A stretch of DNA of 64,000 nt from Protoeuglena noctilucae (lineage: Eukaryota > Chlorophyta > Pedinophyceae > Marsupiomonadales > Marsupiomonadaceae), in NCBI GenBank assembly GCA_958009085.1, contig OY253679.1:929847-993846 (forward strand), in the 5' to 3' direction. Under the pieces are notes generated by a model. The model saw only the letters and a list, made by a program, of their open reading frames with translations, made no database searches and had not been told where the DNA came from. Positions within the stretch are counted from its first letter, which is position 1; each line of letters starts with the position of its first letter. The position numbers and the translations under genes are program-made. Of the stretch, positions 43,901 through 55,100 are shown piece after piece.

Positions 43901-46482
43901 CGGCGGGGGTGGGGTCGGCGGGCGCGGGGATCAGCCCGCGGCGGGGGAGGGTGGCGGCGGCCGTGGCGGCGCCTATGGCGGGGGCGGCTGCAGCACGGCC
44001 GGTGAAGCCCTTGAGTGGATCTGCGGTGGGTGGGGAGCCGGACTGGCTGCGTGCGGCGTTTGGGGGCGGAGAGGACCGCGCGGGTGCGGGTGCGGGTGAA
44101 GAGGGAGGGGAGCGTGCACATGGGGGCGCGAGGGCGGGTGCTGAGGGTGCCGATGCCGATGCGCTGCTGGCGCCGTGGTGGGGCCGGGGGGCATCGCAAG
44201 CGGAGTCGCGAACGGGCGTGGAGGCGTCGCGTGGCGGGGAGAGGGCAGCGGGCGCGGGCGTCGCTGGGGAGGAGAGCGACAGCGATTCGGGGTCCCAGAG
44301 CGACAGCGAGTGGGCGGTGGCCAAGTCCAGGGCCCTGCCGCGGCTGCCCCGGCGGCGAGTGACCGAGGGGGAGAGCGCGGGGATCGAGAGCGCGGCGATG
44401 GAGGCGGCGCCACGTGGCCGGCGGCGGGCGGGGGCTCGCCAGGAGTCGCCCGTTAATGCAGATGCATCCACACCCGCGCAGTCCGCGTCTGCGTCTGCGC
44501 ATGAGCCCGCGCCCTCCTCGTCGCTGGCGGGTCTCAGGCAGCGGGCACTGGCGGAGGCGGGGGTGGGGGTGACAGTGGGGGAGGCGGTGGGGGAGGCAGT
44601 GACGGGCGCTGTGGCAGTCGCTGAGGGGGCGAAGAGGGCGGTGGGCCGGCCCCGGCGGAAGGGGACGGCAGCATCATCGCCCGTCGTCGATGCGTCCGTC
44701 TCTGACAGTGTCACTGACAGTGACTCGCCGGTGGCGGCGTCGCTTGCGGCCGAGGCGTCGCCGGTCACCGCTGCGCCCACCGCAGAGACCCCAGTCATCG
44801 ACACGCCGATGATGGCATCGCCCACCCCGGCATCGCCCGCTGTGGCAGCATCGCCCGTCCCTGCCACGCCAGTTGCCACACCGCCAGTGGCGGAGTCACC
44901 CGTGACCGCCCCCGCCGCCCCAACAGAGCCCCGGGCCGCGCTGGCTCGTCGTTTCGGCGGCAGGAAGCTCCCCCGCGGCCCAGAGATGGTGGCGGAGACG
45001 GGGAGCGTGGAGGCTCGGCCCACCACGTACGTCCCGTGGCTGGACGGCGTCACGCCTGCGCCTGCGCCTGCGCCTGCGATGGCCAGTGGGGTGCGCGCGC
45101 GGGCGGGGGACGGTCACAATGCGGGGGTGGTAACAGGGGCGGTGATGGGGGATGCGATGGGGGCGGTGGCAGGGGCGGTGGCTGGGGCAGGGGCAGCGAG
45201 GGGAGCGGGGGCGGTCGGAGAGGTGGGGGCGGTGGCAAAGGCGGTGGCAGTCGCAGATATGGCGGTGCCAAGTACGGCGGCGGTGGCGGAGTCGAGTCAT
45301 GTTGTAAAGGTATCTGCCGTGGACGTGATTGCCGACCGTGGCGTCACGCATGCCCGGCGGCTCCCGCGCGCCGCTCCCACGCGGACCAGCGAGGAGGCGT
45401 CTGCTGCCACCGCTGCTGTTTCGCGTGTGGAGGGGCCGACTGGGAGTGACAACGGGGTCTCCGATGCCGGTATTAGTGGAAATGACGACAGTGCAGCTGT
45501 GGCATCCACGCCCATCCTCAAGCGCATGCCAAGGCCCAAGGCGGGAGACAAGGCAACCACCGCCGCCGCCGCCGCCGCGGGTGCGGACGCGGATGCCGCG
45601 GACGCTCACGCGGATGCGCACCCGGACCTGGTCGCGGCTCAGCAGGCCGCCGTCCCTGCAAAGGACGACGACCGCCCCACCGCCCCCACCGCCCCCGCGT
45701 CGACACACCGTGGCCCGGGCGATGACCTCTTCACCCCGCCGACGACGCCGACGACGCCGCGCAGGCTGCCCCGGCACCCGGACCCGAGCCAGGGCACACC
45801 GGGGCCGTCCGGGGCAGGCCCCGCACCTGCTGGGGGGGCGGTGGAGGGGCGGCGACGGTACAGCAGCGCGAGGCTGGGGTCCCAGGCGCGGCTGCGGCGG
45901 GTGGCGGCGGCGGCGGCGCCCGCGGCGGAGCGTGCGTCGGCCTTATCTGCGTCGATGGAGCTGGGAGCAATGGAGGCGGTAGATGCGGTGGGGGCAGTGG
46001 CGGGCGAGGTGGGAAGCGATGCGGTGGGCGCGGGTGGGGGCGTGGCGGTGGCCGCATCTGAGGCAGAGCGAGTTGCGGGAGATGCGGGGGGCGTGGCGGT
46101 CGCGGCTGAGGCGGAGGGGGCGGCGGGGGTGGCGGTGGCGGCGCCGACGGGCACGGGCGTGAGCGAGGGGCTGGTGGTGCAGCGGCAGGCGACGAGCCCG
46201 GCGACGTCCGCGGCCCGGCGGGCGCGGGGCGGCGGGTCGGGGCTGAGCCGGCGGGTGCAGGAGCTGCTGCGTCGGGAAGAGGCCAAAGTGGAGGAAGAGG
46301 CGAAGGCAAGGGCGGAGGTGTGGGCGTCGCTGGGGGCTGCGGCGCCGCAGGTGGTGCGGGTGGACGCTCCCGGGCATCTGGACGGGATGTGGCGTGTGGC
46401 GGGGCAGCGGGCGCGGCGCGTGGGGCGGGAGGTGCGGGTGGGGCGGCGGGCGAGGGGGGACGACGACGGCGTGCTGCAGTAG
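40973..46482 (+). CDS. NUMOD3-motif protein with a very long disordered tail
   Basis: Exons: 40973-41152, 41471-41569, 41665-42123, 42256-42329, 42556-42787, 43105-46482; 1,473 residues with all phases agreeing. The N-terminus is basic and leader-like. Exons 2-4 carry repeated NUMOD3-type segments: ANKGKNSSWNTGK, KLSPELRAKIASATKAAM, HSDETRQKISLAVKKAA, LSEEHKRNIAETMRKRW. NUMOD3 is a DNA-binding module first seen in homing endonucleases; plants have nuclear genes of this kind with no known role. No nuclease domain is visible. Exons 5-6 begin with a charged coiled-coil-like part (about residues 280-400). The remaining roughly 1,000 residues are Ala/Gly/Pro/Ser/Glu-rich and likely disordered, in a single 3.4-kb exon. 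The intron after 42787 holds two copies of its donor junction. A role in plastid or nuclear DNA or RNA binding is only inference. Confidence 0.82.
42845..42937. repeat. Two copies of exon end plus donor in the NUMOD3 gene
   Basis: GGTGGAGAGGGAGGTGTGAGGG (42845-42866) and CCTGGCGATGAAGATGGAGG followed by TGAGGGG (42911-42937) resemble the true junction at 42768-42793. Confidence 0.7.
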
Positions 46483-46986
46483 ATGAGAGCTGCTCCCCTG
46501 TCGTCGCTAGAGGCATTGCAAACGCAAATGCTGGTTTCATCTGGCGCAGCTGGCGTCGATGATAGCGCAGGCGCTTTGAGGGGGGAGAGAGGCTCAGAGT
46601 TGCGCTTAGGGCATCAACTGTGGTTTTATGCCCTCCCCGTTGTCGGACTTGGTCTTTTCGCTTTGTCGACAAAGCCGCCGCTTTGTCGTTGAATGGGTGA
46701 CGCTGTTTGAAGCTTGAGAGCGCACGACATTTAGCTGGACAGGCTTTGCCACACACGGCGATTGCAGGCACGGCCGGCGCCGAGAGTAGCGCGGTGCGGG
46801 ATCTGTTCTGCGTCGTTCCGCGAATCTATAGGATAGTCCTGTGCGTCTGAGCGCCGGCTGTCTGTCACGGGGCGCGCTGGGAGGGCCGGGGGATTCACTT
46901 TGGGCGTCGCCGCTGCGTCCGGGGCTCGCGGGGAGGCTCGCGGGGGAAAGGGACCGCATTGACGAGTCGCGCAGGCAGATCGCCGC
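46483..46986. other. Intergenic region NUMOD3 gene / TLDc gene
   Basis: The 504 bp carry the 3' end of one gene and the promoter of the next, both on the plus strand. No further gene seen. Confidence 0.5.
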
Positions 46987-48772
46987 ATGTCTGCGATTCT
47001 GACGGAGCTTCAGGCGCGCGGAGCCGCGGATGCGCTGGCGAGCACTCCGGTGGCCCTGGTCGCGCCTTGATGGCCGCGTTTTGGGCTTGTCAAGCAATGT
47101 CTGGCACATGCGCGTGAGTCTTGTAATCTCGACTGCGCTGGTCGCAACGCCTGCGCCGCTCGTCTCCGCAGAACGTCGCCCGCAGCGTCCTCGGCACCCT
47201 TGGCCTTTCCGACGCCCTCCTCTCCCGCGGCGACGTCTGGCGCCTCGCTCTCCCGGTCCTTCTCATCGCGCACTTCGCAGGAGCAGGTGAGCTGCGGTCT
47301 TTCCGGGCTCCGCAGCGCCCCGAGCGCTCCGCACGCGGCTGCATGGACTGAACCTTGGCGGTCCCTTGCACCCAGGCCTCCTGATCGGCTGGTCGCTGCG
47401 CCAGGCCAGCGGCGGGGCTCATCGATCGAAGAAGTCGAAAAAGGCTCCCCGCGTGCCCGCATCGGCCCGAGACGGAGGCCCGGGGGCCTCGGGGGCCCCT
47501 GCAGGCCCCGGCCCGGAGCGTTCGGGCGAGTCCGACGCCTCGATGCGCTACCCGGGACACGCGGGCCCGCACCACGAGTCGATGCCGAGGTTCTCTTCCC
47601 GAAACAAGGTTCATCCGGAGCTGCGCGCGGAGCCCGCGCAGTCGTCCGGGGCTGCCACGCCGGCCGTGACGCCGCGCACGGGCGTGCGCCCCGCGGGGCA
47701 GTGCAAGAGCGAGACGGACGCGGACGGCGCGGAGTGGCCCACGCGCGTGGAGCTGCGGCGGCCCGCCTCGGGGCCGGAGCTGGGTGTGCTCGAGTCGCCG
47801 GGGTCCAGGTGAGGGCAGGGAGAGAGGGCGGGGTGCGTTGTGATGGTGGTACCACCACACAGAGGCTTGCTCTGCGGTTGCGTGAGAATGCCCCATGCTG
47901 TGCGTGCTTGTATGCACATCATGTCTCGTTCCATTCACTCACCGCACTGCAGCACAACACTTGCGATGCCCCACACACACACCCGCACCACTCACCCCAT
48001 CCCCATCCGCCCCCCCCGCAGCGTCGCCTCTCCCGAGCAGATCCAGGCGCTGTGCACGGCCCTGCCCCTCCGCCACCAGCAGTCCCGGTGGCGCCTCCTC
48101 TACAGCACCGCCCTGCACGGCATCTCCCTCAACACGCTATTCCGGCGCGGGGCAAACCGCAGCCCCTGCGTCACCCTGGTGCGCGACATGCAGGGCCACG
48201 TGTTTGGTTGTTACGCGTCCGAGCCCTGGCAGCGGCACGCCAGGTACTACGGGGACGGGGAGACGTTCGTGTTTCGGCTGTCGCCCGGGCCGGTCGAGGC
48301 GTTCAAGTGGGACCAGAACAGCCAGGAGCCGAACCAGTTCTTCCAGGCGAGTATTTGGGGGGATTGATGGGGTGGATGTCTTGTGTTAGATGTCGCGTGA
48401 TGCATACACCCTTAGTCGTCATGCCGGCCTGTGCTGCTGAGGCTTGTGCATGGTGAATGCGTATGGAATCCAGTGCAGCGTTGTTGCACTGCTCCACTCT
48501 CATTGCCGTCCCGGTCGCTACACCCCCCACCATTCACATCACCACTCTCCACCCCCACTCTCACCATCCCCACCCCCCCCCCCAACCCCCCGCAGCTGGC
48601 CCAGCCCGACGCGATCGCGCTGGGCGGCGGCACCGGGTTCGCCCTGCGCATCGACGGGGACTTGAAGTGGGGCGCCAGCAGGGCCAGCACCACCTTCAAG
48701 AACCCCTCGCTGTCAGCGGCCGAAGACTTCATGGTGGACTGCCTCGAGCTGTGGTGGCTGTCGCGGATTTGA
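46987..48772 (+). CDS. TLDc-domain protein with an N-terminal membrane segment
   Basis: TLDc proteins (OXR1/NCOA7/TLDC1 type) protect against oxidative stress and bind V-ATPase in animals. Exons: 46987-47058, 47172-47286, 47376-47808, 48022-48346, 48596-48772; 373 residues with phases agreeing. Residues about 45-70 form a hydrophobic stretch (LALPVLLIAHFAGAGLLIGW), then a basic, disordered linker, then TLDc: RWRLLYSTALHGISLNTLF, CVTLVRDMQGHVFGCYASEP, YYGDGETFVFRL, and the end LGGGTGFALRIDGDL, SAAEDFMVDCLELWWL. The fourth intron has a GC donor (CAG then GCGAGT). The first donor (GTCGCG) is weak. The last 49 bases of the gene are copied just downstream. Confidence 0.9.
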
Positions 48773-48802
48773 ATGGGGATGGGGGTAGTGTTTGGGGGAG
48801 TT

Positions 48803-48829
48803 GAAAGAGAGAGAGAGAGAGAGAGAGAC
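48803..48829. repeat. (GA)n microsatellite
   Basis: About 12 GA units between the TLDc stop codon and the downstream copy of its coding end. Confidence 0.9.
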
Positions 48830-48833
48830 CATG

Positions 48834-48882
48834 CATGGTCGACTGCCTCGAGCTGTGGTGGCTGTCGGGGATTTGAATGGGG
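48834..48882. repeat. Downstream copy of the TLDc coding end
   Basis: Repeats 48730-48778, including the stop codon and six following bases, with about three substitutions. The two copies are separated by the (GA)n run. Confidence 0.93.
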
Positions 48883-49156
48883 CTGAATTAGGGTAGTAAT
48901 GGGGCTGGGTTCGAATGAGGGGTTGCCGTTGTTACGGTTGACTGTGGCAGGTGGCCCACTTGAATAAAATGGCTCGTCTTCAATCGCGGTGTTCATCACG
49001 GAAAGGCCCTTAATCCATACCACAGCTGAGCCCTAGCGGTGCCTCAGAGCGCAGCCAAACACCGACGCAGCGCTTCGACGGACCCACCAAGCCATTGCCG
49101 TGCTACTCCCTATCTATGAACATATATATGCCCTTTCGACATCTATGCCCTTTCTA

Positions 49157-52100
49157 TCAAAGCAGTCGGTTCTGCTGGTGGGCGCGTGACATGATCCCCA
49201 GCCGAGGGTCCTCGTCAATGTCGTCGTCAAAGTCATCCAAATCATCGATATCGTCGTAATCACCACCAGTAACACCACTCACACCGCCACCACTACGTGC
49301 AGCAGCACCAGCCACCGTCGTCACGCCCGCACGCCGCCTGTCGTGTGCCTCCATCTCCATCTCCATCTCGTCTTCGTCATAGAGCGATAGGTCCGATGCG
49401 TCGTGGGTAACCACGGGAGCCGCAGTCGGCGCGGCACGGGGCGCAGGGGCAGCGGCGGGGGCGACGGTACCGGCTGTATTGCTACCCGCACCGCCACCCA
49501 CACCCGCACCGCCACCCACACCCGCACCGCCACCCACGGCCGGCCCAGTGGCAGCCGCGGCTGGGCGAGGGTTGGCGGCGGTCGCAGCGGCCATCGGAGC
49601 AGCGGTGGCGGGGCCAGGCGCGGACCCGGCCTGCCCCGCAGTCGGTGCGATGCCCGCCTTACTCTGTGCCTGTGCCTGTGGCTGTGCCGATGGCTGCTGC
49701 TGCGGCTGAGCCGTGGCTTGCGGCTGCGCCAATGGCAGTGGCTCGCTTGTCGCCACCGCCCCGCCCTTGCTTAGCCCCGCCTGAACAGCCCCCGCACCCG
49801 CACCCTTCGCCACTCCCGCACCCGCACCCGCACCCACTCCCGCACCCACCACTGCACTCGCACTTGCCCCAGCACCCGCCCCCGCCCCCGCCCCCCTCGG
49901 CTTCCCCGTCTGCGGGTCCAACGCCACCGCCTTATCCGCACTCTGACGCACATCCGCCACACTTGCCCCAGCTACCCCAGCTACCCCAGCTGCCCCCACC
50001 GCCCCCACCCCAGCATCGCCTTGCTTGCCCCCCGCCCCTCCTACTGTCATGGCCTCCGTGTGCATCACGTGCAGCGTCTTGGAGCCATCCATGTCCGCCA
50101 TCGCCTTGTACAGGTTGCCCATGTTCACCTCCACCTCCCGCAGCAAGGGGTGGTCGCGGGCCGCGCGGCGGGACTCGGCGTCCACGGCAGAGAGCTGGGG
50201 GAGAGGGAGAAGGTGAGTTGGTGAGAGTTGTTGAGAGAAGGGGTGAGAGAGTTGGTGAGAGAGGGTTGAGCGAGGAGGGGTGAGGGGAGAAGCGAGACAT
50301 ACACCCCACCACCACCACCACCACCACCCCCGCAATCACCAACATCCCCACCACCCCAACATCACCCCCCCCCACACACACACTCACCAGCTCCCCATCC
50401 GCCGCAGCGTCCGCCTCGCACACCCCCACCGTGCGCCACTGGAACACGCACTGGTCGCGCCCCCCAACCGAGAACACCCATCGATCGTCATTGGAGAATC
50501 TAACACAACTGACATGGGAGCTGTGTCCTTTGAACACGCGGTGGGGCGCGTCGTCCCAGACCACGGGGTAGTTGAAGAGTCTGACACTGGCAAAGTCGTC
50601 GCCAGAAACGAGGTAGCCGCAGCCCCGGACGCCGTCGGCGGCGCTGGCGGGGGGGGGCTCCACGATGCGGGGCTGGCCCTGGTACTGCGATTGAAAGTAA
50701 TTAGGATATATGAGATATGGTAGATATGGGAGATGAGAGGGTGGGAGATGGGAGAGAAGAGGTGAACACAACCCCACACTCCCTCCACACCCCCACTCAC
50801 TCCCAACACCCACACCCCACCCAATACACCTCACCTGCACGAGCTTGGCGGCCCCCCTCCCCGCCCGGTCCACCGCATTCACGTCCGTGCGATCGGACCC
50901 GTCCGGCCATATCCCCATCACGTCGAACCCGTACGGGCCCGTCACCGTGTGCCACTGCGTGTCCCTCTGATTCTGCGACACCTTGCGGCCCGTGCGGGGG
51001 TCGAAGTAAAGAACCTCGGTGGCAGCGCACTGGCTGCGGAGCAGGCACCTGCAGGGGTAAGTTGGGGGGAGGGGGTTTGGGTTAGTATTGCTACTTTATT
51101 GCATTGATAATTACGATATTATAATGCTATAATATGTACATGTTATTATAATTACACAATAATATAATTACAAGTATTTTCACAATTATTGATACACTAT
51201 GTTCTACTATTATTATTGTCATACACCCAACCCCCCAACACTCGCCTCTGGTAGTACTTGGCCGGCTCCTTCTCCTGCACCGGCAGCGACCAGTCGACAA
51301 ACTCCACGCTGGCGCTGTGGCCCACGCACCGCGACACGAACTGATACCCCTTATCCACGTCGTATATATCCACGCATAAGTCCGCGGACGCCACGGCTAA
51401 GTAGTGCTCGGGGCTACCGGGGGGGGTGTAGCACATGTCGCGCAATGCCCCATCCCCACGCTTGTGGGTCAGTAGGGGTTGTAATGTGACGGCGTCTAAT
51501 ATGAGCAGACGGCCGCGCTCGCTGCCCACGGCGAGGTGGTAGCCGGAACCCTGGGGGTGGAATTGGGGGGGGGGGGGGGGGGGAAGTGAGTTGGGGTGGA
51601 TGGGGTGGGTGGTAGTGGCGGTGGCGGTGGGAGTGGGGGTGGTGCGGAGAGCGGTGGTGGTGGTGGAGCGGGCACTTGAAATGAAAGTAGGCAGCGGTGT
51701 GAGATGAAGACAAGACATTACTACATCATATGTATCCATCCCTCGTCATCCCCCACACCCCCCAACCCCCGCATCCCTCACCTGCTGCGGCTGCCAGTTG
51801 GGTATCTTGGCCGACGCCGGCACCGGCTGCTGGGAGAAGGCCACCGACCGGCACGCCATTCCCAGGTTCGCCTTGCACCGCAGGGACCGCATGGTCGCGT
51901 CCCACACGTACGCAAACCCGGCCGCGTCGACCGTGGCGAACACCGATGGGTCCGAGGGGTGCACGGCGCAGTACTCGGTGCTGTCGGTGTGGCCGTCGAT
52001 CAGGATCTGTGGGAGATGGTGGGTTTGGATAATGATTACATTCATGGTGTTATAATTACAATGGTTAGTACTCGGTCGAGTCGGTGTGGCCCTTCTTACC

Positions 52101-55100
52101 CACTACCATGACAGCACATATAACTGCATATCCATCAATCACCCCCACCCCCCTCTCACCTCCGGGTTCTCGTCCACTACCCCAACACTGCACACACATC
52201 ACCACATCCAACCACCACATATCAGCACATATAAGCACGTAACCATCCACCCCATCTCCTCTCACCTCCGCCTTCTCATCCACCTCCCATATGTCCTGCT
52301 GGTTCGTCCCAGCGATGAAGTCCTCACGGCTCGGATCGGGGTGACACGCCAGACCGGACAAGATGGGGCGGACGCTGTTGCTACCACCACCACTCGCACC
52401 ACCCCCACCATTACCACTCCCACCCCCAACTCCCTTCTCCATCAGGTAATGCTCCACCTGCTGACATCCGCACTGCCCCGACTGACCCAGCGATGCGCAG
52501 GGCGTACCCACACGCTCGCACACTTTACGCGCACGCAGCGCCGCCCCCCTCGCCGGCTGCCCGGTGGGCGTGCGTCCCGGCGGAGCCGTCAGCGACCATT
52601 CGCGGATCACCCCGTCGCCTCCGCCAGAAACGAGCGTGTTATCCGCACGCAACTCCAGCACCGCACACCCCGCTTGCACCGCCGAACCCTCCGGCCCCGT
52701 CCCCAGCACCGGCCCCGGCTCATGCGCTGGTATGACCGACACCAGCGCATACGGCTTGCCCGCTCTGGTCGGGAACGGCGGCACCCACACCCCGATGCTG
52801 CCGTCCGCAAAGCCGGTGACAATGCAGCTGTCGCCGGGGGCGTGTCCCCTGTGCATGGCCGGCACCCACTGCAGCGACTTGACCGTCAACACCGGGAATC
52901 TCTCGAACTGGGCATTGGTGGCAATCCACTGGGGCTCCTGGTTGTCTTCGTCCGATAAAAAGTAGGTGCGGAGGTGTTTGGAACCAAAGGTGGCGAACTC
53001 GCTGCCAGGGCCGCCGTCGTTCCTGCGATAGGGATTCCACACTGCACCGTAGACCTGGGGAGGGACGCCGCTGTAGCCGGGGGTGGCGACCAGCAGCTCG
53101 GCGCTGTTGTCGCGCACGCGGGAGCCGGGGCGGAGGTCGCCGTCGGGGACTGCGGTGGGGGGGAAGGGGTATATGGGGAGTAAGAGTAGTTCTAGGAGTG
53201 GTTGAGTGGGATGGTGATGGGGGGTGGGGTGGTAGTGGGGGTGGTGGGGGCGGAGGTCGCCGGCGGGGACTGGGGGGGTGAAGGGGGGGGGGTATGAGAT
53301 GGTGGGGTGATGGAAAGGGTGGAATTGTTAGAGAGCGTCCTGTGTGACTGCGAGGGAACTATGCAGACGTGCATGGCAACCCCCCCCTGTCAACAACAAC
53401 AGACGCCCTCTCAACCACCCCACCATCCCCCACCTGCGTTGTCCATCGCCCCCCCGTCCGGCCCCATCAGCCCCGCCCTGGCCCTGGGCATGCTCCTCTC
53501 GTTGCGCGCACCCTCGAGCAGAGACTGCTTGCCGTCCTTGTCAGAATATGTCGCGTATTTCGCCAGAATGCCAGCGTCGTCCGCCTCGTCGTGGCCGGCG
53601 TGGGCCTTGTCGCGGTGGGCTGCAATTGAATAAGATTGGGAAGAGTTATCTGAGTGATATGAATGATATGGTGATAGCACAGACGATTGGTTCATGGTGA
53701 AAAAAAAAAACATTTATAGGTGCAAAACAATAACAACAAAATAAAATTTTCGTACAAAGACAATATATATCAATAATTAAAGGTACGCCACCCCTCATTT
53801 TTCTCCCAGTAGAACCCCCTGGCCTCCAGTTGCACATTGTTGCAGACATAGTACCCACGGTAATAGCAAATTATTAGTATACAATATAATATTGAAACCC
53901 CCCTTTCTCGCCTTTCTCCCAGTAGAACCCCCTCGCTTCCAAATCATGGACCTTCTTCCCCGGGGCCCAGTACCACCCCGGCACATACAGCGCCCTTTGC
54001 AGCAACTCGGCATTGGGCCTCCCGTTCACGTACGCCTTGCCCCCTGTCCACCACCGCCACACGTGCACGGTGTGGTGGTTGTCCGCGCAAACTGGGGGGG
54101 TTAGGGGGGTGGGGTGTGGTGTGGTGTGGTGTGGTGGGTGTGGTGGTTGTCCGCGCACACCGGGGGGGACAGAGGGGGGTAATGATGAATGGTTGTGAGA
54201 GCGCAGTGGGGGGTGCGGGTACTGTTCACGCCACTGGTTGATGCAACTTAGTAACCATCCACGCCACCAGTGCCAACACTCGATGCGATAGTTATCACCC
54301 ATAGTCACCACCCATACCACCCACCCCCCCTTCCCCACTCACCCGTCACCAGCACGTCCCCCCCCTTGTCCCTCTCCCCCATCAGCGCGCTTCCGCTGAA
54401 GGCGCACGCAATCACCCCCCGCATCTCCTCCCCGTGATCGATCCTCTGCAACTGCGTGCAATCCTCGGTGTCCCACACGCACACGTAGGGCCGCCCGTCG
54501 GGTCTATCGTCGTTGCGCTGCTGCCCCGTCGCCACGAATCGCCGGTTGGGGTGCATGGCCATGCACAGCACGTTGTTGGAGTGGCCGAAGAAGTAACGCT
54601 GGCTGCGCTGCTTGTTGGCATAAGCCCCCTTGTCGAACACCACGCCCACGCCCGCCACAAAGTACACGATCTGGGGGGGTGGGGTGGGGGGGATGAGTGG
54701 TATTAGTAGATGATATCAGTAGTAGATGGTATCAGTCAGTTGGTAACTGGGATCGGTAGCCCTATCTGAGAGCACGGCACACGCTCGTTTGCACGACCGC
54801 CCCACCCCACCACCCATCCAACATCCCCCCTCATCCACCCCCCACACTACCACCCCAATAATCTCCCAATAATCCCAATAATCATCCACTCCTCGCCTCG
54901 TTCTTGTGGTTGAAGAAGAGGTTGTTGTCGAGGTTATCATTGCCCTCATATCCATACACGTGGTCCAGGAACAGCGTGGCCCTAGGGCCATGGGCTGATC
55001 GATAAGCGACCTCGGGTTCGAATCCCGTCGGGGGGAAGACGCCCGTGAGGGATTTGGGGTAGACGATCTTGCAGCCCCCGCAGGCGAGGGCGACGTCGGC

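Larger units (their letters stand above)
48773..49156. other. Convergent intergenic region TLDc / EML-type gene
   Basis: The 384 bp hold both 3' ends, a (GA)n microsatellite and a copy of the TLDc coding end. No additional gene. Confidence 0.55.

Noticed and set aside
43071-45053. 660-codon open frame on the minus strand opposite the NUMOD3 gene's last exon
   Set aside because: It mirrors a GC-rich, repeat-like plus-strand exon with agreeing phase upstream. Composition is Pro/Ala/Ser without domains or splice context; a shadow frame.
55012-55030. tRNA-like B-box and T-loop (GGGTTCGAATCCC)
   Set aside because: It lies within an EML-gene exon where it encodes TGFEPE in frame, and no cloverleaf with acceptor and anticodon stems can be drawn upstream.
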